In this document: positions 1 through 5,570 of the stretch, piece after piece
Layout of the letters: each line of letters starts with the position of its first letter
Numbering within the stretch: the first letter of the stretch is position 1
From: Calditrichota bacterium
GTDB taxonomy: Bacteria > Electryoneota > RPQS01
Direction: 5' to 3'
Length of the DNA stretch: 6,540 nt
Assembly: GCA_020057985.1 (NCBI GenBank)
Contig: JAGVEU010000257.1
Coordinates: forward strand, 1 to 6,540
Program-made: the position numbers and the translations under genes
Notes under the pieces: generated by a model
The model's database searches: none
The model's input: only the letters and a program-made list of their open reading frames with translations
What the model was told of the DNA's origin: nothing

Positions 1-64
1 TACAAAGATACGGTTTCCCGAAAGGAATCCGGAATGAGGCGTGATGCCGCTGCCAACTGTGCCA

Positions 65-510
65 TCACCAATGGCGGCTTACTTTTGAGAAAGAGTATAG
101 AGTCGATTTGCTGGTCAGATAATCGCTCTGGAAGAGTCTGAATTTCCCTACTCTATAAGCCCGCACAGTTCGTTTGGGAGTCCCGCATTTGGATTTTGAA
201 TTTTCAATCGGGCTATTGCCGGTGGCGACCAACCACGAGACGAACTTGCCGTCGTGGGGACGCACGGCTCCCATCACGCAGGTTCGGTAATGCTGTCCAA
301 GATAGGGAACCGTGGGCTGTGATCCTTTGAGAGCCCACACCCGATAGCGTGGGGGATCTCCCCAGAACGAGGTCTCATCGCAAAACCAGAGGTCCGGGTT
401 TTCCCGCTCGATCAACCGTCTGATCTCGATCCTGAACGCTGCTTGGGCCACGGGGTTGGCCAAGTGAGCTTGGGGCGTTTCCGTCGGCCAAGCGACCCCT
501 GATCTCCTTC
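65..510 (-). pseudogene. IS630-family transposase fragment (DDE domain, truncated at both ends)
   Basis: On the minus strand an open frame shows the start of an IS630-type DDE transposase catalytic domain. The stretch around HLANPVAQAAF resembles the linker before the catalytic core. It is followed by DLWFCDETSFWGDPPRYRVW, with the first catalytic aspartate in FCDET, and by the next strand, RTCVMGAVRPHDGKFVSWL. Recognisable homology covers only about 209-510. The N-terminal DNA-binding region and the second and third catalytic acidic residues are absent, so it cannot be active. The open frame runs on to 65 with unrelated residues. The frame has no proper start: the first possible one is TTG near 463, and transposase-like residues continue upstream of it without a start until they meet the VCBS gene. 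The downstream boundary falls on three 7-bp repeats (188-208). Family assignment is from motif recognition; the pseudogene status is clear from the missing domains. Confidence 0.72.
188..208. repeat. 7-bp tandem repeats at the edge of the transposase fragment
   Basis: Three degenerate heptamers, TTTGGAT, TTTGAAT and TTTCAAT, lie end to end. They mark the point where transposase homology stops. The unit differs from those in the phage module, but the period is the same. Confidence 0.6.
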
Positions 511-798
511 ACCACCACCATCCATGTCTTCCGGTAATCCAATTCCCGTAAGACGTGAGAAGTGATCGCCATCATTGCGAAAGATGTAAGTATCGGCGGA
601 ATAGCGATGGGGACAAAGCAGATCTTGATCCTCATCATTGTCGTAATCGTACCAAAAAAGATTTGAGATTGAACCGGAATCGTTTAGCCCATAAGCTGAA
701 GTAACGTCCTCAAAAAGGGTTTGAGCCTTAATAGATCCAGGAACAAGTATGACAAGAAACAGGAATGAAACTGCCGAAAAGAGCATTTTTCTCTCCAT
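412..798 (-). pseudogene. Secreted VCBS/FG-GAP repeat protein, truncated by transposase fragment
   Basis: Starts at ATG 796-798, preceded by a good ribosome binding site (AAAGGAAT, about 6 bases upstream). The first 26 residues form a signal peptide (MERK, a hydrophobic core, then SIKAQ), so the product was exported. It continues as the first unit of a VCBS/FG-GAP beta-propeller: FEDVTSAYGLN, then the calcium-loop-like DYDNDEDQDLL, then FRNDGDHF. After about residue 95 (near position 510) the sequence stops resembling the family and runs out of frame through the transposase fragment to a chance stop. Intact relatives have several hundred residues with many repeats, so nearly all of the protein is missing. 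It lies about 50 bp downstream of a paralogue on the same strand, probably once in one operon. Role in the cell unknown; the family includes extracellular binding or adhesion proteins. Confidence 0.7.
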
Positions 799-849
799 GA
801 TGAGATTCCTTTCTGATTTGATTGAATAGAATTCGGCGCGAAGCGTCAG

Positions 850-1285
850 CTATTTCAGCAAGATGAGTTTCTGTTGTGTGCGCTGCTGATCGGTCTGCAG
901 CGCAATGAAGTAGATTCCACTGGCCTGAGTCTCCGCATTCCACATGACTTCATGCTCGCCGGCGAATACGGTTCCATGAACAAGTTCCGTAACCAATTGG
1001 CCACTGATGTTATACACCTCAAGCCGGATTTTCTGCGAAGTGGTCGCCATCATTTCGATAGATGATCGTCTGACCACCAAACCGGTACGAGTGCAAAAGA
1101 TCCTGTTCCCCGTCGTTGTCATAGTCATACCAGAACGGAGTTCCACAATTCCCATTGTGGTTGATGCCCATCTGCACCGCCACTTCCTCGAACAACGGCT
1201 GCGCTCCAGTATCTCCGGCGCAGCAGAAAAAAAGCACAGCAGTAAAAACAACCGTGCTCAATCCGAGAAACATTCTTGTATTCAT
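850..1285 (-). pseudogene. Secreted VCBS/FG-GAP protein with FlgD-like/T9SS sorting tail, internal deletion and frameshift
   Basis: Starts at ATG 1283-1285 with the ribosome binding site AAGGAAG about 8 bases upstream. Frame 1 encodes a signal peptide (MNTRMFLGLSTVVF, to about DTGAQ) and one VCBS/FG-GAP unit (FEEVAVQMGIN, then DYDNDGEQDLL, then YRNDGDHF), and stops at 1019. In another frame, read without interruption to 850, lies a typical C-terminal FlgD-like or Por/type IX secretion sorting domain: KIRLEVYNISGQLVTELVHG, GEHEVMWNAE, SGIYFIALQ, and the ending QKLILLK. The breakpoint is at about 1025-1045, directly after NDGDHF. N- and C-terminal parts of one long secreted protein are therefore joined by an internal deletion that also broke the frame. 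The sorting tail would direct outer-membrane translocation and surface attachment in FCB-type bacteria. The N-terminal part is clearly paralogous to the next gene downstream. Confidence 0.72.
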
Positions 1286-1394
1286 GGCGCGACTTCCTTT
1301 TTGCTTTGCTGAGGGAACAATTAGGTAACGTCACAGGCTGTCCAAAAACAGTCAGTCAGCGTGCAAGAGCCGTATCCTGCCTGCCACCACCCAT

Positions 1395-1423
1395 AATTTA
1401 ACACTCCTTTTCTCAAAAGTCAA
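1395..1423 (-). promoter_or_regulatory. Candidate sigma70-type promoter for the minus-strand VCBS genes
   Basis: Reading the minus strand, TTGACT (1418-1423) is followed after exactly 17 bases by TAAATT (1395-1400). This is a 5/6 and a 4/6 match to the sigma70 consensus with ideal spacing. Transcription would start near 1388, giving a leader of about 100 nt before the start codon at 1285. No other good candidate is seen closer to the gene. If the host uses a Bacteroidetes-type primary sigma factor, this reading is less secure. Confidence 0.45.
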
Positions 1424-1527
1424 GTGCTCCGCCCACTTTCTTATGTTCTTTGTGCTTATGGACATCCGTATCCAGTTACTTGATACAAATTTTCCACCGC
1501 ACAAAGGTAATAAAACACCGGTAGCGC

Positions 1528-1541
1528 CGCACGGCCGTGCG
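1528..1541. repeat. 14-bp perfect palindrome
   Basis: CGCACGGCCGTGCG reads identically on both strands. It lies in the non-coding gap, with no T-tract after it, so it is not an obvious terminator. It could be a protein-binding site or part of a repeat; function unknown. Confidence 0.4.
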
Positions 1542-1586
1542 CAAACAATCTCCCACTTGCAAAGAGGCACAAAGCACAGCATTTTT

Positions 1587-1690
1587 CCCCCCTTGCAAGG
1601 GGGGAGAAAGGGATGGAGCTATCTCCCCCCTTGCAAAGGGGGATAAAGGGAGGAGCTATCTCCCCCCTTGTAAGGGGGGATAAAGGGGGG
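1587..1690. repeat. Three tandem copies of a GC-rich palindromic repeat (37-38 bp unit)
   Basis: Palindromic cores lie at 1587-1604 (CCCCCCTTGCAAGGGGGG, perfect), 1625-1642 and 1662-1679 (CCCCCCTTGTAAGGGGGG), spaced 38 and 37 bp. Each is followed by a purine-rich AAAGGGA-type segment, and the copies are joined by GGAGCTATCT. Each core can form a strong hairpin. A further copy lies at 5520-5550 in the phage module. Such dispersed palindromes resemble REP-type repeats. The sequence shows no encoded mobility gene, so any spread would depend on a factor elsewhere. Confidence 0.8.
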
Positions 1691-2026
1691 TCGAATCCTT
1701 CCTGAACAACTCCATCCCCAAAATAAGCACTTACAAGAACTGTATCACATATACGTCATCTCAAGAGCTTTGCCCTAACTTCCCCAATTCCATGAGCTTA
1801 ACTTAAGTCATTGTATTTTAACAGTATACATCTAAACTCTTGTTTTCTATAAACAGAGGAATGCCTCCATTTCGCCTCCATTTTTATTCAACGGACCCAC
1901 CTCGTGATTTCCTTCTCAATCTCATATTCTCAATAAAAACAAATAAATAACCCATTCAGCACCTGAACATCCGTTATGCCTAACTGCAAACATGTTCTGT
2001 ATTTACGACATTTATGAAACTTTTCC

Positions 2027-2055
2027 TTGACATCGTGTGTTTAATAAAGTACATT
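2027..2055 (+). promoter_or_regulatory. Candidate sigma70-type promoter for the phage head module
   Basis: TTGACA (2027-2032), a perfect -35 match, is followed after 17 bases by TACATT (2050-2055), a 4/6 match to the -10 consensus. It lies in AT-rich DNA about 85 bases upstream of the first structural gene, on the same strand. The predicted leader, from about 2062 to 2140, contains the first 7-bp repeat array. All genes to the window end could be read from here, although the hairpins between them may lessen read-through. Confidence 0.45.
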
Positions 2056-2100
2056 GTAGGCAAGTTACTGAACACCCGACCCCAACCTGAGGTCAGTTCA

Positions 2101-2121
2101 TTTCAAGTTTCAGGTTTCAAG
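2101..2121 (+). repeat. 7-bp tandem repeat (TTTCAAG/TTTCAGG) before the decoration-protein gene
   Basis: Three units, TTTCAAG, TTTCAGG and TTTCAAG, end 19 bases before the start codon at 2141. The ribosome binding site lies between the array and the start. Confidence 0.7.
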
Positions 2122-2140
2122 TTTTCCAGAAAGGATTCCA

Positions 2141-2584
2141 ATGTCAAGTAATTACTCTGTCTCCAACGAAGGCTCCGGTGCCGACCTGCTCCTGACCTTT
2201 GAGGTAGACACCACGTCCAACAAGGACTTCGTCCAGTCCGACCTCGACTCCAACCTCACCGCCTGCGCAATGGCCGCCAGTAATAAGGTCGGTATGGGTG
2301 CGGCTGGCGATCGCCTGGTCGGCAAAGTCATCAAGGTCAGCGAAGAGCTTCAGTCCGGCACTACCATTCCCGCCTACTGCACCGTCCAAGTCACCGGAGT
2401 CGCGCGCTTCAAATATGCAGCCACAACCCCCGTCATCGGCCAAAAGGTCGAACTCGATGGCGCGGGCAAAGTCCGTCAGGCCACCACCTCCACCGATGTC
2501 CCCGCCGGCGGCACTAAACATCGCGGCCTCGTCATCGCCGTCAACACTTCCGACACCACCTGCGACGTCCTCCTCGACGCATAG
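2141..2584 (+). CDS. Phage capsid decoration / head-fibre-like protein (DUF2190-like)
   Basis: 147 residues, no signal peptide or membrane segment. The start ATG at 2141 has the best ribosome binding site in the module (AGAAAGGA, 5 bases upstream). The sequence is rich in Ala, Thr, Val and Gly and looks all-beta. Residues about 55-147 show the pattern of small decoration or head-fibre proteins of the DUF2190 type: GDRLVGKVIKVSEE, then VQVTGVARFKYA, then PVIGQKVELDGAGKVRQA, then RGLVIAVNTSDTTCDVLLD. Such proteins coat or brace the outside of the capsid, and they are normally encoded just upstream of the major capsid gene, as here (150 bp before it). The first 50 residues are less conserved-looking. 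Assignment rests on pattern and position, so an alternative beta-rich virion protein is possible. Confidence 0.65.
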   Translation: MSSNYSVSNEGSGADLLLTFEVDTTSNKDFVQSDLDSNLTACAMAASNKVGMGAAGDRLVGKVIKVSEELQSGTTIPAYCTVQVTGVARFKYAATTPVIGQKVELDGAGKVRQATTSTDVPAGGTKHRGLVIAVNTSDTTCDVLLDA

Positions 2585-2594
2585 CAAATCAAGC

Positions 2595-2688
2595 GATGAA
2601 CGATGAACGCGGAACGATGAAGCATTCAACTCTCGTTCAGTCTTTCGTTCTTTTCCTCTCATCGTTCATCGCTCATCGTTCATCGTTT
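2595..2688. repeat. Two opposed 7-bp repeat arrays forming a possible long hairpin
   Basis: 2595-2622 holds four units (GATGAAC, GATGAAC, GCGGAAC, GATGAAG). 2661-2688 holds four units of the reverse complement type (ATCGTTC, ATCGCTC, ATCGTTC, ATCGTTT). The arrays face each other across 38 bases, so the transcript could fold into an imperfect stem between the decoration and capsid genes. There is no clean T-tract, so it is not called a terminator. Confidence 0.65.
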
Positions 2689-2700
2689 CCTCTTCACTCC

Positions 2701-2721
2701 TAATTCGTAATTCCTAATTTC
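2701..2721 (+). repeat. 7-bp tandem repeat (TAATTCG/TAATTCC/TAATTTC) before the capsid gene
   Basis: Three units end 12 bases before the capsid start codon at 2734. Another array with a different unit (ATCGTTC type) ends only 12 bases upstream of it. Confidence 0.65.
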
Positions 2722-2733
2722 CCGAAAGTTCCT

Positions 2734-3807
2734 ATGACCATTGACTTCTCCCAATCCTATCCCCTCCGCGAAAAAATCTCCGAGCACTCCCGCGCCACCA
2801 ATCTCTCGCTTTATTCGGAAGCCCAAGAGCGCGGCCTCACCTTCAGCGAACTGCTCGAAGAACTCGATCCCTCGCCGCGCAATGCAGACGGCTCACTTGA
2901 TGGTTCGCTCGATGCCTTCGACCGTCAGCTCTATCTGGCTAACGTCGTCATCTCCGGTCGCAATGCCACCACTCTCGAACAGTTCCTCACTGGTGCTGGT
3001 CTCATTCTCGCTCCTGAATATGTCACCCGTGAAATCCGTCGCGGCTACGACATGATTCAAAGCCCCGCCGATCTTGTCGCTGCCTCAGTTCCCGAACGCG
3101 GTCCCTCTGTCAAACCCATCTACATCAAAACCGAGCTGGCCAAAAAGTCTCTCGCCCGCCGCAGCGAGGAAGCCAACTATCCCGTGGTCAAACTCATGTA
3201 CCGCGAAAAGGAAGCCGCAATGGTGGATCGTGGTCGCCAGTTCGACTTCTCCTATCGTGTTCTGAAAAATCAGAAGCTCGCCGAGTTCCGCGTCTTTCTC
3301 TGGTGGATTGGTGCCCAACTCGCCTACGATGAGATCAGCGAAATCTATCGCATCATCGTCAACGGCGACGGCACCTCGCCTGCGCCCACCAGTGTCTTTA
3401 ATGGCACTCCCGGCAGCTTCGTCTATACCGATCTTGTGCATCTGGCCATGAGCTTTTCCGGCCCGGCTCGCATGACCCATCTCATCGGCACCGTCGCCGA
3501 CATCGAAAAAATCCTCACCATCAGCGAGTTCATCAACCCACTCTCCTTCCAAGGCAAAACCTTCGACGTCAGCGGTGATTTCCGCACCTTCCTGCCCATG
3601 AACTGCAAACTGGTGGAGTGCCCCGGCGCAACAGCAACCAAATTCGCGGCGCTCGACAATCGCTTTGCCATCCGCGAGTCCGTCGCTCAGCCCCTGCTGA
3701 TCGAAGCCGAGAAAGTGATCTCCCAAAAACTCGAATCCGCCGTCATCAGCAAGGAATCCGTCTACACCATCATGGTAGACGATGCCCTCGCCGTCTCGGA
3801 TTACTAA
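2734..3807 (+). CDS. Major capsid protein (HK97-fold type)
   Basis: 357 residues, the usual size for HK97-fold capsid proteins. The N-terminal 90 residues are charged and helical (YPLREKISEHSR, SELLEELDPSPRN), as expected for an N-arm. The middle carries a long helix and loop typical of the fold: FLWWIGAQLAYDEISEIYRI followed by VNGDGTSPAP, where the NGDGT turn is characteristic. The C-terminus (ESVYTIMVDDALAVSDY) matches the final strand of capsid proteins. Many copies would assemble the icosahedral head. The start at 2734 has a weak binding site (GAAAG, 5 bases upstream). No prohead protease or separate scaffold gene is present upstream or downstream in the window, and the N-arm may serve as scaffold. 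An antisense open frame of 269 codons over this gene is a by-product of its C-rich third codon positions. Family call is from pattern; no search was possible. Confidence 0.75.
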   Translation: MTIDFSQSYPLREKISEHSRATNLSLYSEAQERGLTFSELLEELDPSPRNADGSLDGSLDAFDRQLYLANVVISGRNATTLEQFLTGAGLILAPEYVTREIRRGYDMIQSPADLVAASVPERGPSVKPIYIKTELAKKSLARRSEEANYPVVKLMYREKEAAMVDRGRQFDFSYRVLKNQKLAEFRVFLWWIGAQLAYDEISEIYRIIVNGDGTSPAPTSVFNGTPGSFVYTDLVHLAMSFSGPARMTHLIGTVADIEKILTISEFINPLSFQGKTFDVSGDFRTFLPMNCKLVECPGATATKFAALDNRFAIRESVAQPLLIEAEKVISQKLESAVISKESVYTIMVDDALAVSDY

Positions 3808-3819
3808 ACCAAATCCCTG

Positions 3820-3851
3820 CCCCTTGCATCCATCCATCCGGCTGCAAGGGG
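3820..3851. repeat. Stem-loop just after the capsid gene
   Basis: CCCCTTGCA (3820-3828) and TGCAAGGGG (3843-3851) form a perfect 9-bp stem around a 14-base loop containing TCCATCCATCC. It starts 13 bases after the capsid stop codon. No T-tract follows, so an intrinsic terminator is unlikely; it may stabilise the mRNA 3' end. The arms match the core of the GC-rich palindromes at 1587-1679 with a loop inserted. Confidence 0.5.
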
Positions 3852-3854
3852 TGT

Positions 3855-3994
3855 GTAGGGGCGGCCTAAGGTCCTCCGCAGCCCGCCCGTGCAATTCACT
3901 TCGTGGTCGTCAATGTCTTACGGTGATCCCAATTTCAGCGTTTCAGCATTTTAGAAAGACGGGCGGGCTGCGGAAGACCTTAGACCGCCCCTAC
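3855..3994. mobile_element. MITE-like element with 36-bp imperfect inverted repeats
   Basis: The left arm (3855-3890, beginning GTAGGGGCGGCC) and right arm (3959-3994, ending CCGCCCCTAC) are reverse complements at 34 of 36 positions. They enclose 68 bases with no gene. The element is about 140 bp, lies wholly in the gap between the capsid gene and the next gene, and is GC-rich in the arms. This fits a miniature inverted-repeat element or a large palindromic intergenic repeat. No target-site duplication is certain. In RNA it would fold into a very stable hairpin that could uncouple expression of the genes on either side. Confidence 0.6.
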
Positions 3995-4004
3995 AATGCT
4001 CTTC

Positions 4005-4025
4005 TTTCATTTTTCATTTTTCATT
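4005..4025 (+). repeat. 7-bp tandem repeat (TTTCATT)x3 before the 4035 gene
   Basis: Three perfect TTTCATT units, starting 11 bases after the inverted-repeat element, end 9 bases before the ATG at 4035. The remaining bases, TTTTTCTCCC, contain no ribosome binding site. Confidence 0.75.
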
Positions 4026-4034
4026 TTTTCTCCC

Positions 4035-4403
4035 ATGCCCAACAAAACCCACAACTATCTCCTCGCCACCGAGCCCATCTCGACCCTCTGTTTCTCTGGT
4101 TTGGTCGGCTCAACATCCGTCTATCTCAACGGCCCCGGCAATCAAGCCGGCAATGGCTTCCCCATGCTCCGCAAGGGCTATCTCACGGGATTGGCCGTGT
4201 GGGACGGTACCACTGTTCGCTCCGACCGCACCCAAGTCTCGTTTGTGGCCGATGACAAAATCTCGCTCTACTGCCAGAATGTCGGCTCCAATTTCACCGT
4301 CCGAGTCCGCATCAACGGTTCCTCAACCACATTGCAAGTGGCCAGCGTTCCCTTCGGCACAACTCTCTACGCCACCGTCGAGTTCATGCTCCTCAACCGC
4401 TAA
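4035..4403 (+). CDS. Small phage-module protein of unknown function
   Basis: 122 residues from ATG 4035 (MPNKTHNYLL). An in-frame ATG at 3996 would add 13 residues, but these are only a translation of the TTTCATT repeats and part of the inverted-repeat element, so the later start is preferred. No ribosome binding site precedes either. The protein lacks a signal peptide and membrane segments. It is rich in beta-forming residues and Gly/Thr/Ser/Asn: VGSTSVYLNGPGNQAGNG, GYLTGLAVWDGTTVRSDR, VSFVADDKISLYCQ, FTVRVRING, TTLYATVEFMLLN. This looks like a small beta-sandwich, as in virion surface or tail-fibre-associated proteins. Its place between capsid and connector genes supports a structural role. 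I do not recognise the family. Confidence 0.6.
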   Translation: MPNKTHNYLLATEPISTLCFSGLVGSTSVYLNGPGNQAGNGFPMLRKGYLTGLAVWDGTTVRSDRTQVSFVADDKISLYCQNVGSNFTVRVRINGSSTTLQVASVPFGTTLYATVEFMLLNR

Positions 4404-4411
4404 CGACTTCC

Positions 4412-4439
4412 AATTCGCAATTCATAATTCATAATTTCC
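4412..4439 (+). repeat. 7-bp tandem repeat (AATTCGC/AATTCAT/AATTTCC) before the connector gene
   Basis: Four units (AATTCGC, AATTCAT, AATTCAT, AATTTCC) fill most of the 39-base gap and end 3 bases before the ATG at 4443, leaving no room for a separate ribosome binding site. Confidence 0.75.
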
Positions 4440-4442
4440 CCA

Positions 4443-5276
4443 ATGTCCTTCACATCCCCAACTCTCGTCAAGAACCACCTGCTCCAGAGTGCGTTTGGCC
4501 CCTTCACTTTCGAGTGCCAACCCGTGACGCTCACCGGCACTGACAGCATCGAGCTGCCGCATCATAATCTCGATCTCAACTCTGAGACCGTCAAATGGCA
4601 AAAACAACTCGCGCCACAGGTGGACGGTCCCATCACCCTCAGCAACTACGACTGGTCAAGTCTCTCCGCAGGCAATCTCGTTCGTGATTCCGTTGTGGTC
4701 ACTCTCGATTCCACGCTCAGCACGGTCTATGTGGAAGAGGTGGACTACAAAATAGACTACAAGAACGGAAAAATTCGTCGTGTCTCCGGCGGCGCCATTC
4801 CCAGTCCTCAGCAAGTCTATGTTCACTATGACAAGTACTCGCTCTTTGTCCGCGACTCCGATTATGCAATTGATTTTGCGCAGGGAATGATCGCTCGCGA
4901 TTTCGGCGGCGACATTCCCGACGGTGCAACCGTGCTCGTGGACTACACGGTCAGTGGCGGCTCCGCGCTCGACACCCTCATCTCGCAAGCCATCACCGAA
5001 GCCCAAGATATCATTGTCCGCATTCTCGCTCCCGAATACAACAGCAGTTCCACCGATCAGGGCCTGAAAACCGGAGCCACCGAACTCGTTCTCTCACTAA
5101 TTGCCCGCGACATGGCCAACGAAACACTCTCTCTCTGGCGCAACTCAGACGGCTATCAGCGTGCCAAAGAATGGCGCGAACTCTCCGCAACTTACGAACG
5201 CAAGGCCTATCAAACCCTCGCCCCGTTTCTGCTTCCCCATTACCTAAGATCCTCACAGACCAAATCCAATGACTAA
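4443..5276 (+). CDS. Head-tail connector-like phage protein with duplicated beta module
   Basis: 277 residues with two parts. Residues 1-170 are mostly beta and hold an internal duplication: V97-Y129 and V136-Y168 match at about 15 of 33 positions. Each unit has a DY-x-ID core, G-x-I, a GG pair, IP and a final V-x-V-x-Y pattern. Residues about 174-265 are helical (ALDTLISQAITEAQDIIVR, TELVLSLIARDMANETLSLW, and so on to AYQTLAPFLL). They resemble the small helical adaptors (gp6/HK97 connector type) that dock onto the portal and link head to tail. The beta part may be a virion decoration or interaction module fused to the adaptor. There is no Shine-Dalgarno sequence. Its last 8 bases overlap the next gene, which suggests translational coupling. 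Connector assignment is inference from the helical domain and gene position. Confidence 0.55.
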   Translation: MSFTSPTLVKNHLLQSAFGPFTFECQPVTLTGTDSIELPHHNLDLNSETVKWQKQLAPQVDGPITLSNYDWSSLSAGNLVRDSVVVTLDSTLSTVYVEEVDYKIDYKNGKIRRVSGGAIPSPQQVYVHYDKYSLFVRDSDYAIDFAQGMIARDFGGDIPDGATVLVDYTVSGGSALDTLISQAITEAQDIIVRILAPEYNSSSTDQGLKTGATELVLSLIARDMANETLSLWRNSDGYQRAKEWRELSATYERKAYQTLAPFLLPHYLRSSQTKSND

Positions 5277-5541
5277 GAAAAAATCCGATCCAATAAGCGC
5301 AGCAACCGCGATTATTGCTTCGCCGCTTCCGGTTGGCAAGATTATCGCCCGTCAGAAGTTGCTTGAACAACTTTACGACCTTGCTCTCGCCGGCAATGTC
5401 TCCGCCGCCAAACTCTATTTCGACCTCGCCGAAAAAGACCTCGACGACACCGACGCCCTCTCCACCGACCAAGCCCTCAAATTACTTCACGAAGACATTG
5501 CAGCGTCCGCCTCTTCTCTCCCCCCTTGTAAGGGGGGATAA
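5269..5541 (+). CDS. Small terminase-subunit-like protein with repeat-derived C-terminus
   Basis: 90 residues. The ATG at 5269 overlaps the end of the connector-like gene by 8 bases in another frame, and no ribosome binding site is seen, so reinitiation is likely. The sequence is mainly helical: KIIARQKLLEQLYDLALAG, then NVSAAKLYFDLAEKD, a pattern common in small terminase subunits and their relatives, and it lies directly before the large terminase gene. It would recognise phage DNA and deliver it to the packaging motor. It is short for the family (usually 110-180 residues), and no helix-turn-helix is evident at its N-terminus. The last residues (SLPPCKGG) and the stop codon come from a copy of the GC-rich palindromic repeat, so the original C-terminus has probably been replaced. 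A small hypothetical protein is the alternative. Confidence 0.45.
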   Translation: MTKKKSDPISAATAIIASPLPVGKIIARQKLLEQLYDLALAGNVSAAKLYFDLAEKDLDDTDALSTDQALKLLHEDIAASASSLPPCKGG

Positions 5542-5550
5542 AAGGGGGGT
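5520..5550. repeat. GC-rich palindromic repeat, fourth copy, overlapping a gene end
   Basis: The core CCCCCCTTGTAAGGGGGG (5520-5537), followed by ATAAAAGGGGGG, is nearly identical to the copy at 1662-1690. It overlaps the last codons and stop (TAA 5539-5541) of the small terminase-like gene. In RNA it makes a strong hairpin, followed by purines rather than a U-tract. Confidence 0.8.
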
Positions 5551-5556
5551 ATCTTT

Positions 5557-5570
5557 TTCATCGTTCATCG
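5557..5570 (+). repeat. 7-bp tandem repeat (TTCATCG)x2 before the large terminase gene
   Basis: Two units of TTCATCG plus a partial third end 11 bases before the terminase ATG. The unit is the same as in the array inside the terminase gene and in the gap before the capsid gene. Confidence 0.6.

Larger units (their letters stand above)
1286..2140. other. Long intergenic region between decayed VCBS genes and phage module; no convincing gene
   Basis: About 850 bp between the divergent gene blocks. Short open frames exist on both strands (for example 1352-1582 minus and 1443-1646 plus). They are low-complexity, overlap the GC-rich palindromes, and show no recognisable protein features or ribosome binding site, so they are not called. 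The region holds two candidate outward promoters, a 14-bp perfect palindrome (1528-1541), three tandem palindromic repeats (1587-1679) and, from about 1720 to 2080, an AT-rich stretch with a short direct repeat (GCCTCCATTT before and after 1870). No tRNA or clear attachment-site duplication is visible. If the phage module is integrated, its left border probably lies somewhere here. Confidence 0.6.

Noticed and set aside
1..77. Open minus-strand frame at the window edge (reading AAIGDGTVGSGITPHSG and on)
   Set aside because: It is free of stops and faintly protein-like, but too short and truncated by the window to support a call.
1019..1045. Programmed ribosomal frameshift joining the two halves of the VCBS gene
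   Set aside because: No slippery heptamer is seen, and the joined product would still lack the whole middle of the protein, so a deletion explains it better.
1352..1646. Short open frames on both strands around the GC-rich palindromes
   Set aside because: They overlap non-coding repeats, share no protein features and lack ribosome binding sites.
2144..2662. 172-codon open frame antisense to the decoration gene
   Set aside because: Same cause: a shadow of a C-rich coding strand. Its first residues are a translation of the heptamer repeats.
2595..2721. CRISPR array
   Set aside because: The repeated units are 7 bp, directly adjacent, with no spacers and no cas genes nearby.
3820..3851. Intrinsic terminator after the capsid gene
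   Set aside because: The stem is good, but it is followed by GTGTAGGGG instead of a T-tract.
3085..3894. 269-codon open frame antisense to the capsid gene
   Set aside because: It mirrors the codon use of the capsid gene, has a low-complexity composition rich in Gly, Asp and Ala, no ribosome binding site and no recognisable family.
3996..4034. Upstream start (ATG 3996) for the small protein gene
   Set aside because: The extra 13 residues are encoded by the TTTCATT repeats and the edge of the inverted-repeat element, so they look like repeat translation rather than a signal or membrane segment.
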